From: Leptospiraceae bacterium
GTDB lineage: Bacteria; Spirochaetota; Leptospiria; Leptospirales; Leptospiraceae
NCBI GenBank assembly: GCA_016711485.1
Contig: JADJSX010000006.1
Location: forward strand, 420,001 to 484,000
Direction: 5' to 3'
Length of the DNA: 64,000 bases
The translations under genes and the position numbers were made by a program. Positions 52,380 through 59,704 of this stretch are shown here, one piece after another. Under the pieces are notes generated by a model. The model ran no database searches and was not told where the DNA came from. It saw only the letters and a program-made list of their open reading frames with translations. Each line of letters starts with the position of its first letter. The stretch's first letter is position 1.

Positions 52380-53166
52380 TCTCCTCCAAGTAGCCAAGTT
52401 TGAATTCAAAGAAAATATTCGAAACAAATGGATATTTGCTTATGCAATTTCGTTTTTTTTAATTTCGAGTTTACTCATTTACTTCGGCGGAAATGAAAGT
52501 GCGAAAATTATAGCAAGCCTACTTAGTATTATCCTCTTATTAGTTCCACTCTTTGCACTTTTATTTGGAAGCACAAATTTTTTAGATTCCCTTTCCTTTA
52601 TGGAAGTAATATTTACTCGTCCTATTTCTAGATTCCATTATTACACTGGAAAATTTTTGGGACTGTCTTTTGTGTTAAATCTTGGTTATCTGCTAGGAGT
52701 TGGAATTCCTGTTTTGTTATTTACAAATCCAGAGTCCAAGTTGTTATTTTTATCTATTCAATTACTTGTTTATGGATTTTTATTGAATTTAATTTTTCTT
52801 GCGTTATCGCTTCTCATTGCGGTCTTGTTTCTGAAACGGGAGGCTGTGCTTTCCGTTTGCCTTGCCCTTTGGTTTTATCTGTATTTACTTTATGATCTTC
52901 TAATGCTTGGAATTAGTGTAAATTTTGGAGAATATCCATTAGAAATTCCGATTTTAATTCTTACCTGTATAAATCCACTCGATCTTGTGCGAATTATTAC
53001 GATTTTGCAAATGGATAATGCCGCATTACTCGGATTTACCTCTGCCTTTTTTCAAAAATTTTTAGGGAATACAAATGGCATTTTACTATGCATTAGTTTG
53101 CTTTTTATCTGGACTGGAATTCCATTTTATTTGGGTTATCGACTGTTTTCGAAGAAGGATATATAA
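52372..53166 (+). CDS. nosY: NosY, ABC transporter permease
   Basis: The protein has 264 residues with six membrane helices, starting 'MRNLLQVAKFEFKENIRNKWIFAYAISFFLISSLLIYFGG', the usual opening of NosY permeases. 'DSLSFMEVIFTRPISRFHYYTGKFLGLS' is the conserved coupling region. It is the partner of NosF and the last gene of the nos operon. Confidence 0.93.
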   Translation: MRNLLQVAKFEFKENIRNKWIFAYAISFFLISSLLIYFGGNESAKIIASLLSIILLLVPLFALLFGSTNFLDSLSFMEVIFTRPISRFHYYTGKFLGLSFVLNLGYLLGVGIPVLLFTNPESKLLFLSIQLLVYGFLLNLIFLALSLLIAVLFLKREAVLSVCLALWFYLYLLYDLLMLGISVNFGEYPLEIPILILTCINPLDLVRIITILQMDNAALLGFTSAFFQKFLGNTNGILLCISLLFIWTGIPFYLGYRLFSKKDI

Positions 53167-53218
53167 GTAGTAACCACTCAGCCTCTCTGGTAAAAAGTTA
53201 TGCTGGGTATTCTATTTT

Positions 53219-53387
53219 ATTGACTCACCTTACGCAAAATTGGTAATTTATGGAAGGAAGGAAAATCTTGAGAATATTAGATAAAGCTAATGAATTAATG
53301 AATAAGCAGGTTTGGGCGGCAGCCCAAGTCGCCGACAGGCTCCCAATCTCTCACCTCAACGCACTTGCGCGTAAGGTGAGAGATTGA
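53219..53387 (+). repeat. Family 2 ORF-bearing repeat, copy 5 (best preserved)
   Basis: Terminal inverted repeats are ATTGACTCACCTTACGC at the left and GCGTAAGGTGAGAGATT at the right (core CTCACCTTACGC). It contains a ribosome-site-like GGAAGGAAGG and an ORF at 53268-53387. It provides the empty site for the nested insertion in copy 4. It follows the nos operon by about 50 bp. Confidence 0.85.
53268..53387 (+). CDS. Small ORF in family 2 repeat (39 aa)
   Basis: TTG start 7 nt after GGAAGG. The translation is MRILDKANELMNKQVWAAAQ followed by VADRLPISHLNALARKVRD. The hydrophobic and charged residues are spaced as in an amphipathic helical pair. Related frames are in copies 1 and 6. It might be a real small protein or simply a by-product of the repeat. 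Confidence 0.4.
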   Translation: MRILDKANELMNKQVWAAAQVADRLPISHLNALARKVRD

Positions 53388-53515
53388 ACAAGTTATTTTC
53401 TGCAATTTTTGTAAGGTGTCAGAGGTTTAGAATATTGGAGCTTAAAAAATAAAGCATAAGAAATTATAAAATATTTGACCAAGAAAACTATTTAATAATT
53501 AAGTGACAGGAAACT

Positions 53516-53956
53516 ATGAATCTAACAATTTTGAAAATTTCTTTTGTTCTAATGATTTGTAACTGTGCAATATTGCACCAGCATCATATTGGAGATATTG
53601 ATAATACATCTACCAATAAAGAAAAGTTTACCATTTTGGTTAGCCAAACAGGTTTTGCTGTTGGGGATTTGTCTGTAGCCGCTTATGGTTTGAATCGTAC
53701 AAATAATTTGAGCGATAAGGATCTCAAAGGTTTGGAATTTATTCGACAGCTTTATGAGTTATCGAATATGGGACCACGCACAGGCGCTAGAGTTTTTTCG
53801 GATTCATATATGGATAAAATTACAGAGGAAGTTTACAAAAAATGTCCTTCTGGAAATATCACTGGTCTTACATCTACAAGGGAAACTGCTCGTTATCCAG
53901 TCATAACAGGGGAAATTGCTAAAATTACAGGGTATTGCATTGAAACTAAAAAATAA
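53516..53956 (+). CDS. Small lipoprotein, tandem family member 1
   Basis: The protein has 146 residues. The signal ends 'FVLMICNCAIL', a lipobox-like CNC. The C-terminal part 'YKKCPSGNITGLTSTRETARYPVITGEIAKITGYCIE' has two cysteines about 40 residues apart that recur in the next two genes (consensus C-x-x-G-x-I-x-G/S-I-x-T ... GYC). The three genes are contiguous on the same strand and look like tandem duplicates. The function is unknown. Confidence 0.7.
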   Translation: MNLTILKISFVLMICNCAILHQHHIGDIDNTSTNKEKFTILVSQTGFAVGDLSVAAYGLNRTNNLSDKDLKGLEFIRQLYELSNMGPRTGARVFSDSYMDKITEEVYKKCPSGNITGLTSTRETARYPVITGEIAKITGYCIETKK

Positions 53957-54248
53957 AATTATATTCTTTTTCGTATTCTCATTTATATTTGATTGCGTTT
54001 TTTTAAAAAGTGTGAGTATAACTCCACAACCTCCTGATAGAAGTAAAAAAATAGAGGCGGAAGTCAGTAAGTTTGTAGTTTTAGCTTTTAATTTTAACAA
54101 TGATTTTTTGGATGAATTACCTACCAAATTATCTGCTCAGTGTCCGGATGGAAAAATTACCGGCATAGTTACTAAGTATGAGGATATCAACTATTTTTTA
54201 GCTCATACTATGCGTGTAAAGTCGACAGGATACTGCATCAAAAATTAA
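53940..54248 (+). CDS. Small lipoprotein, tandem family member 2
   Basis: 102 residues from a TTG at 53940 with ACAGGG upstream; the frame is open further upstream into the previous gene but this start gives a proper signal (MKLKNKIIFFFVFSFIFDC). The mature part 'CPDGKITGIVTKYEDINYFLAHTMRVKSTGYCIKN' matches member 1 in its two-cysteine C-terminal module. It overlaps the end of member 1 by 17 nt. Confidence 0.65.
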   Translation: MKLKNKIIFFFVFSFIFDCVFLKSVSITPQPPDRSKKIEAEVSKFVVLAFNFNNDFLDELPTKLSAQCPDGKITGIVTKYEDINYFLAHTMRVKSTGYCIKN

Positions 54249-54249
54249 G

Positions 54250-54558
54250 ATGAAAAAATTAATATTAATTACCCTCTCTCTTTTTTTATCTTGTACACAT
54301 AGTGTTCATCATTTTAATGCGGGTGATTCTATTTTACCTCAGAAAAAAGAATCAATGATTAAAATTACGGCTCAATCTGAGCAACTTGTAATTCTTTCAT
54401 TTGTATATGACACAAATTACGTTGAGAAAGCAATAGAAGATCTTAGAAATCAATGTAAAGATGGTTGGATTCATTCTATTGGAACAAGATTTAGCACCAG
54501 TTTAGGATTTTTTCACTGGACCAACAAATTGTATTTAGAAGCCTACTGTAATAAATAA
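54250..54558 (+). CDS. Small lipoprotein, tandem family member 3
   Basis: 102 residues. The signal 'MKKLILITLSLFLSC' has a good lipobox (LSC). The C-terminal module 'QCKDGWIHSIGTRFSTSLGF ... LYLEAYC' corresponds to that of members 1 and 2 but is more diverged. It starts 1 bp after member 2 stops. Confidence 0.7.
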   Translation: MKKLILITLSLFLSCTHSVHHFNAGDSILPQKKESMIKITAQSEQLVILSFVYDTNYVEKAIEDLRNQCKDGWIHSIGTRFSTSLGFFHWTNKLYLEAYCNK

Positions 54559-54665
54559 TATTCGAATTAGATAAGTTTTAGTTTTACTTGAAAATTTTTT
54601 TTTCTTTACATACTTACGAAAGAATTAAATTCATTTCCTATGAGATTGACTAAAAGGAGTATGAT

Positions 54666-56153
54666 TTGAAGAATTATATTATAGGAATTGATGCGGGCAC
54701 TACAGGAATTAGAACATTTTGTTTTGATACAAAAGGAAAAGTAATCTCGGTTGCTTATGAAGAATTTAAACAAATTTTTCCAAAAGCAGGTTGGGTAGAA
54801 CACAATGCAAATGAAATTTGGCAAAAAACAGAAAAGTTAATTTTACAAGCCATTAAAAAAGGAAAATTAAATCCTAAAAATGCAATTTGTATCGGAATTA
54901 CAAACCAACGAGAAACAACTGTACTTTTCGAAAAAAAAACAGCAAAACCAATTTACAATGCGATTGTTTGGCAGTGCCGTAGAACGTCTGATATATGCAC
55001 TGACTTAAAAAATAAAGGTCTCGAATCAGATTTTCGGAATCGAACCGGCTTAGTAATTGATGCCTATTTTAGTGGAACAAAAATCAAATGGATATTAGAT
55101 AATGTAAGTGGCGCAAGGGATAAAGCGAATAAGGGCGAATTGCTGTTTGGAACAATTGACACTTGGCTTCTCTACAAACTTACCAAAGGAAAATCTCATA
55201 AAACAGATCATACAAACGCTTCTAGAACTTTAATTTATAATATCAAAGATAAAAAATGGGATGTTGACTTACTGAATATTTTAAATATTCCAGCTTCCAT
55301 TTTACCAGAAACTCATACTTCCCAATATGAATTTGGAAAAACAGAAGGAGTAAAAGGTCTTCCCGATGGAATCCCAATTACTGCACTTGTGGGTGATCAA
55401 CAAGGTGCTCTTTTTGGACAATTATGTACTGAAGTAGGTGAGGCTAAGAACACTTATGGTACAGGCTGTTTTCTTTTATTTAATATTGGAGACGAATTTC
55501 AAATTTCGAAAAATGGCCTTATTACAACACTTGCTTGCGGACCAAAGGGTAATACAGTATATGCCTTAGAAGGATCTGTATTTATTGGTGGCGCAGTTGT
55601 GCAGTGGTTACGTGATTATCTCAAATTTTTTAAGGATTCTAAAGATACTTTTAAAATTGTAAAATCTCTAAAACAAGAAGATGATATTGTTTTTGTTCCT
55701 GCATTTGCTGGTCTTGGTGCTCCTCACTGGGATATGAATGCACGTGGAGCAATTTACGGAATTACTCGTGATACGAATCAAGGACAAATTGTGCGAGCTG
55801 CTCTTAAATCTATAGCTCTACAATCATATGAACTTGTAACCGCAATGGAAAATGATGTCGGCAAACCATTAAAAATCCTCAAAGTAGATGGTGGAGCAAC
55901 GGCTAATGAGTATTTAATGCAATTTCAAGCGGATATCATCGGTAAAAAAGTACAACGTCCGGATAATGTCGATACTACTGTGCTTGGTGCTGCTTATTTG
56001 GCGGGTCTACAATCAAAGGTATTTTCTTCCGTTGAAAGTTTAAAGTCTATGAATAAAAAATTCAAAGAATTTAAGCCAAATATGAAAGAAGAATTACGAA
56101 ATAAAGAAATTCAAAAATGGAATGCGGCTATCGTTAAAACGAAAACCGTTTAA
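54666..56153 (+). CDS. glpK: Glycerol kinase
   Basis: The protein has 495 residues, normal for GlpK, starting at TTG after AAAGGAG. Motifs of the FGGY kinases: 'IIGIDAGTTGIRTFCFD', 'CIGITNQRETTVLFEKKTAKPIYNAIVWQCRRT', 'LFGTIDTWLLYKLT', 'ALVGDQQGALFGQLC', 'KNTYGTGCFLLFN' and 'GLGAPHWDMNARGAIYGITRDT'. It phosphorylates glycerol to glycerol 3-phosphate. No glpF or glpD is adjacent. Confidence 0.96.
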   Translation: MKNYIIGIDAGTTGIRTFCFDTKGKVISVAYEEFKQIFPKAGWVEHNANEIWQKTEKLILQAIKKGKLNPKNAICIGITNQRETTVLFEKKTAKPIYNAIVWQCRRTSDICTDLKNKGLESDFRNRTGLVIDAYFSGTKIKWILDNVSGARDKANKGELLFGTIDTWLLYKLTKGKSHKTDHTNASRTLIYNIKDKKWDVDLLNILNIPASILPETHTSQYEFGKTEGVKGLPDGIPITALVGDQQGALFGQLCTEVGEAKNTYGTGCFLLFNIGDEFQISKNGLITTLACGPKGNTVYALEGSVFIGGAVVQWLRDYLKFFKDSKDTFKIVKSLKQEDDIVFVPAFAGLGAPHWDMNARGAIYGITRDTNQGQIVRAALKSIALQSYELVTAMENDVGKPLKILKVDGGATANEYLMQFQADIIGKKVQRPDNVDTTVLGAAYLAGLQSKVFSSVESLKSMNKKFKEFKPNMKEELRNKEIQKWNAAIVKTKTV

Positions 56154-56168
56154 AAATTAACTGAGTCA

Positions 56169-56207
56169 ATTACGCACAATATCAATTTGGCGATGTTAGT
56201 GCGTAAT
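56169..56207 (+). terminator. Hairpin after glpK
   Basis: ATTACGCAC (56169-56177) pairs perfectly with GTGCGTAAT (56199-56207) around a 21-nt loop, followed by ATTTTCAAAAATTCTTTTTT. It begins 15 bp after the glpK stop. The TTACGCA motif recalls the ends of family 2 repeats, so it could be a solo remnant used as a terminator. Confidence 0.5.
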
Positions 56208-56280
56208 ATTTTCAAAAATTCTTTTTTCATTCAAATATTAATCTTTACTCCTGAATTTACTCTTTGAAAGTTGTCTAGCT

Positions 56281-56727
56281 ATGCAAAGGGAAAATATATT
56301 TCTAAGTCCTACTATCATAACACTTCGATTGTTCTATTTGCGTATTCTTGGTTTGTTTTATTCTTTTTCTCTACTTTTATTTTGTTCTTCTTGCACTGGT
56401 CTTAATCTCAAATCTTGGCCCGTTCCATTTTCGCCGAATATGCATCCATCATCGTCTTATGCAGAAGGAGGAGTCTTTTTTAAAGGAGGATTGATTTTCC
56501 ATAATGACTCGCAAGTTCTATATTCCGGCAAGGCGAGATTGGAAAAACTCGGTAAATCTTGCTCACATTCTTTTTTTTATCTCATTGCTTTTGGTAGTTC
56601 TAGAATTTACGATGCAAAAGTTTCTGGTGCCGTTAGTCATATAGGAATGATTGAACAAGAGGTATTTTCTATTTTAGGCGGCGTGTATCATAGGCATTGT
56701 ACTATTGTATTGGGAGAGGATAAATGA
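56281..56727 (+). CDS. TRL-like lipoprotein 1
   Basis: The protein has 148 residues. The long hydrophobic N-terminus ends 'FSLLLFCSSC', a lipobox. The mature part, 'GKSCSHSFFYLIAFGSSRIYDAKVSGAVSHIGMIEQEVFSILGGVYHRHCTIVLGE', follows the TRL-like pattern (G-D/S-A/S ... I-x-x-I-x-x-V/I-D ... I-V-x-G). The exact start among several possible is uncertain. Its stop overlaps the start of the next gene by 4 nt. Confidence 0.72.
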   Translation: MQRENIFLSPTIITLRLFYLRILGLFYSFSLLLFCSSCTGLNLKSWPVPFSPNMHPSSSYAEGGVFFKGGLIFHNDSQVLYSGKARLEKLGKSCSHSFFYLIAFGSSRIYDAKVSGAVSHIGMIEQEVFSILGGVYHRHCTIVLGEDK

Positions 56728-57029
56728 AATTCATCCTCATATTATTTTTGTTTTGTAATTGTGCTTCAGGTCCTGTAGGGGGACTTTTATATACAAATGT
56801 GGAATTTGCTGGTGAGGTAAATTCTGATTCTTCTATACCAATTTTAGCAGAATCGAGAGGTTGCCAAATTTCCATTTTGGGACTTTTTTCAGTCGGAGAT
56901 TCAAGCGCAGGGCAGATTGCTATGAATACTGGAATCCGACGTATTGCGACTATCGACCATTCTATTCTGTCAATATTACATATAGCTTATGTTCAAAACT
57001 GCACAATTATTACAGGTGCTACTTATTAA
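56724..57029 (+). CDS. TRL-like lipoprotein 2
   Basis: The protein has 101 residues. The signal 'MKFILILFLFCNC' is short with a lipobox-like CNC. 'GCQISILGLFSVGDSSAGQIAMNTGIRRIATIDHSILSILHIAYVQNCTIITG' is a clear TRL-like domain. It is coupled to TRL-like gene 1 by an ATGA overlap. A family 2 repeat lies between it and TRL-like gene 3. Confidence 0.78.
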   Translation: MKFILILFLFCNCASGPVGGLLYTNVEFAGEVNSDSSIPILAESRGCQISILGLFSVGDSSAGQIAMNTGIRRIATIDHSILSILHIAYVQNCTIITGATY

Positions 57030-57322
57030 CAGATGTTACTTAAAATAGGAAATTTATGAATAGTAAAGCTAATTTAAAAATGTTAGAAAATTCTAATGAA
57101 CTAATAAATCGTGCATTATTCGGTAGTTGGGCAAAAGCGGGTGGAAGTTTATCGAATAGCGTAAACTTCTTATTAGCCTGTAGTATAGCTTGGCTAAAGG
57201 AAACCGAACGAGCGATGGATAGAAAACCCACTGCTAAGTGCTTTCAAGTCCACGGTGGGCTCACTATAATTCAATCATTTCCTTTGTTAAGAAATGAAAA
57301 TAACGATAGCGTAAGGTGAGTA
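57029..57322 (+). repeat. Family 2 repeat, copy 6, expanded
   Basis: The longest copy. The left end (AGATGTTACTTAAAATAGG) is decayed; the right end GCGTAAGGTGAG is intact. The ORF has an extra 37 or so codons in its middle relative to copy 1. It separates TRL-like genes 2 and 3. Its right end provides TAAGGTGAG six nt before the ATG of TRL-like gene 3. Confidence 0.7.
57056..57319 (+). CDS. ORF of family 2 repeat copy 6 (87 aa)
   Basis: The translation starts MNSKANLKMLENSNELINRA and ends near 'KPTAKCFQVHGGLTIIQSF'. 'LKMLENSNELIN' and 'KPTAKC..QVHGGLT' match 'LRILENANELIN' and 'KPTARCKPQVEAGLT' of copy 1; the middle is unique to this copy. Expression is not established. Confidence 0.35.
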   Translation: MNSKANLKMLENSNELINRALFGSWAKAGGSLSNSVNFLLACSIAWLKETERAMDRKPTAKCFQVHGGLTIIQSFPLLRNENNDSVR

Positions 57323-57326
57323 TTTA

Positions 57327-57659
57327 ATGAAACATTTAATTCTAGTTTTATTATTTTCTATTCAATTTTGTACAACTACTCTTTCTCCAGGTTTGTTTTA
57401 TAATTCTACTGCAGAACATATTTATAGAGACCGAGTTTCTACTCAACTTGGGTCTGGAAGAATTTTAAAAATGGAGAAATCTTGTTCTTATAATTCTATT
57501 ATATTTGCTACATTTTATCACGGAAAACCTTCCACTGTAGAAAATGTTTTAAAGGAAGGGAAAATTACGAAAGTGGGAGTCATTGACCATTCTTCCTTTA
57601 GTATTTTAGGATCCTTGTATTATTCAAATTGTATTATTGTTTGGGGAGAAACAGAATGA
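57327..57659 (+). CDS. TRL-like lipoprotein 3
   Basis: The protein has 110 residues. The signal 'MKHLILVLLFSIQFC' ends in a lipobox-like QFC. 'EKSCSYNSIIFATFYHGKPSTVENVLKEGKITKVGVIDHSSFSILGSLYYSNCIIVWGE' has the TRL-like pattern and is close to TRL-like 1 and 2. The ribosome site lies in the end of the repeat just upstream. Its stop overlaps the start of the next gene by 4 nt. Confidence 0.78.
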   Translation: MKHLILVLLFSIQFCTTTLSPGLFYNSTAEHIYRDRVSTQLGSGRILKMEKSCSYNSIIFATFYHGKPSTVENVLKEGKITKVGVIDHSSFSILGSLYYSNCIIVWGETE

Positions 57660-58864
57660 AAATAAATTGCAACAAGTTAATTGTATTAGGAACTTTTATA
57701 TTTCCAATTTTATTATTTTCTGATAGCATAGTATTAAAGAGCGGAAAAAAATTACAAGGAAATGTAATCAATCAGGAGAATAATATTGTTACCCTCTTAA
57801 CTTCTACTGGTGACAAAATTCAAATAAAAAAGTCGGAAATTGTTTCTATGATTTATGCTGAATCTAAACCGAAGAAAAAAGTTTTTACAAAACAAAGAAT
57901 TAAACCTCAGATTACGGCTACTAAACAATCAGATTTACAGAATGAAGACCCTTTGGAAGTAAATTTATTTTCGAATTCAGAATCAGCTGAGTTATCAAGA
58001 GACAAAGTTCAGATTAATAATAATGAAAAAATAGTTGAAAAAACGGAAACAGTCACCGTCGATAAAGAACTTACAAACAGTGTAATGCAGAAATTTGAAG
58101 ATGCCGACAAACGAAGACTCGAGTCCACTAATTCAGAATTACAAATTTTGCGAGAAGAATTAGATTATCTAAAAAAAGAAAAAGAACGTTCTCAGAAAAT
58201 GAATAACCAAGAAGACGAATTCAGAAAAACTTTAGATAAAAGAATGGCAGGATTGGAAATACGAATCCGTCGTTTAGAAAAATATCTTGGCATGGATGAA
58301 AGTATGGTAGATTATTATCAACGCAAAAGAAGTCCTTGGGATTTAGTTTGGAGATCGACTTTATTTCCAGGTTGGGGACATCGATATGCGAAAGAGGAAT
58401 ACACTGGTAATGCGTATTCAACTTCTATTATTGTTTTATTTGGTTTATCCTATTTTATTAACTATCAAGCAAATGCTTTGGCGGATACAGCAAAAATTGC
58501 GCTTTATAATGATACAATAATTAAAACTTACCAATTTTCTAATTTTGGGTCAAACTCAAGTTATTCAAGTGTATTTGTATTAAATGGTTATGCTACGTAT
58601 CAGACTACTATGGTTGCAGTGAATTCGCAAAAGGAATTAGCAAATAATTTTATTAGTTTAGCAATGGTGCTTTATGTAGCGCAAATTGTTCATTCCTATT
58701 TTACAGGTGTTGAATGGGCAAAAGTGCAACCTCGCAATTATTCAAACGAAGAACTCTTAAAACCGACTGGATTTAATATTAAATCTAAATCAGATTCAAA
58801 TAATTTAGCTAGAGTTCCTGAGCGTGGAATACTTTATGAATTCGAATTTACACAGAGATATTAG
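57656..58864 (+). CDS. Exported coiled-coil protein with C-terminal DUF5683-like membrane part
   Basis: 402 residues from the ATG that overlaps the preceding stop (an upstream in-frame start at 57629 is less likely). Signal 'NKLIVLGTFIFPILLFSDS'; then a short beta part 'IVLKSGKKLQGNVINQENNIVTLLTSTGDKIQIKKSEI', Sm-like in appearance; a coiled coil at about 140-215 ('NSELQILREELDYLKKEKERSQ'); and a C-terminal part with two membrane helices beginning 'SPWDLVWRSTLFPGWGHRYAKEEYTGNAY', which resembles DUF5683. The function is unknown. Confidence 0.7.
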   Translation: MKINCNKLIVLGTFIFPILLFSDSIVLKSGKKLQGNVINQENNIVTLLTSTGDKIQIKKSEIVSMIYAESKPKKKVFTKQRIKPQITATKQSDLQNEDPLEVNLFSNSESAELSRDKVQINNNEKIVEKTETVTVDKELTNSVMQKFEDADKRRLESTNSELQILREELDYLKKEKERSQKMNNQEDEFRKTLDKRMAGLEIRIRRLEKYLGMDESMVDYYQRKRSPWDLVWRSTLFPGWGHRYAKEEYTGNAYSTSIIVLFGLSYFINYQANALADTAKIALYNDTIIKTYQFSNFGSNSSYSSVFVLNGYATYQTTMVAVNSQKELANNFISLAMVLYVAQIVHSYFTGVEWAKVQPRNYSNEELLKPTGFNIKSKSDSNNLARVPERGILYEFEFTQRY

Positions 58865-59316
58865 TCGTTATTAAAAATTAAGTATATTATTTTCCATTTC
58901 TTTTTATGTTTTATAAGTGTAAAATAATCATATCCGTAATCTTCTCGACTAGCGGATGTTAATTTCCAGCGAACTGTAACTTGAGCGATGTTATTTGCTA
59001 TTTGGATTTTTTTGGACAATGGAATTTCTTTCATTTTCTCAAAGGAGAAACTATGTGCTCTTTTTTGACTGTCGATAAATGCAGTGAGTTTTTCTTCTCT
59101 AACTTCTCCATTTCTTTCAAAATGAATCACTGCATTGGAGTGGAAACAAGACTCGTACCCTTCCATATCCTGACTAGACCAAGTAGAAAAATATTGATCA
59201 ATCATTTCTTCTATGGATTTCTTTTCTTTGGATTCACTGGAATCAGGATAGATTTGTAATGCAAAAACCAAAAAGGATATAGTAATAATTCTATGGATTA
59301 ACTTAAGTTTGTTCAT
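58861..59316 (-). CDS. Exported SnoaL/NTF2-like protein
   Basis: The protein has 151 residues. The signal 'MNKLKLIHRIITISFLVFALQIYPDSS' is followed by an NTF2-like domain: 'SIEEMIDQYFSTWSSQDMEGYESCFHSNAVIHFERNG', 'RKLTSASREDYGYDYFTLIKHKKKWKIIYLIF'. The fold is used by many small-molecule binders and enzymes; no specific activity can be read. It converges on the preceding gene with a 4-bp overlap of the stops. Confidence 0.8.
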   Translation of the reverse strand: MNKLKLIHRIITISFLVFALQIYPDSSESKEKKSIEEMIDQYFSTWSSQDMEGYESCFHSNAVIHFERNGEVREEKLTAFIDSQKRAHSFSFEKMKEIPLSKKIQIANNIAQVTVRWKLTSASREDYGYDYFTLIKHKKKWKIIYLIFNND

Positions 59317-59395
59317 ATATTAATGCTCCATACTATTAATTTATATGCGGTATATATTTATTAACCGGTAAAATATACACTGATAAATTATTGGT

Positions 59396-59692
59396 TTGAG
59401 ATTATCAAATTTTAAATTTTCTTTACAAAAACGTCAAACAAAAAATACTCTTCTTATGAAATACTTAGAAAGCGGTCAAATTATTCCTATGAAAGGAATG
59501 TCTTATACAATGTACGAAATTGAGGGCGATGATAAAATCATACGTATGTTGACGAATATCCCTGATGTAAATGAATTACATATTTATCCTAAACCTCCCG
59601 TAAAAAAACTATATAAACCGGAACTTTGTCGAGAGATTGAACCGGAAACTTTTCTTAAATTATGGAAAGAGGGTGAGGACAAAAAATCTTAG
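59396..59692 (+). CDS. Hypothetical protein (98 aa)
   Basis: A basic N-terminal segment followed by 'MKYLESGQIIPMKGMSYTMYEIEGDDKIIRMLTNIPDVNELHIYPKPPVKKLYKPE'. No signal peptide or recognised domain. The start is TTG at 59396 without a good ribosome site; an internal ATG at 59456 is an alternative. Codon use is like the neighbours. Confidence 0.55.
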   Translation: MRLSNFKFSLQKRQTKNTLLMKYLESGQIIPMKGMSYTMYEIEGDDKIIRMLTNIPDVNELHIYPKPPVKKLYKPELCREIEPETFLKLWKEGEDKKS

Positions 59693-59704
59693 CCAGACAC
59701 AAGT

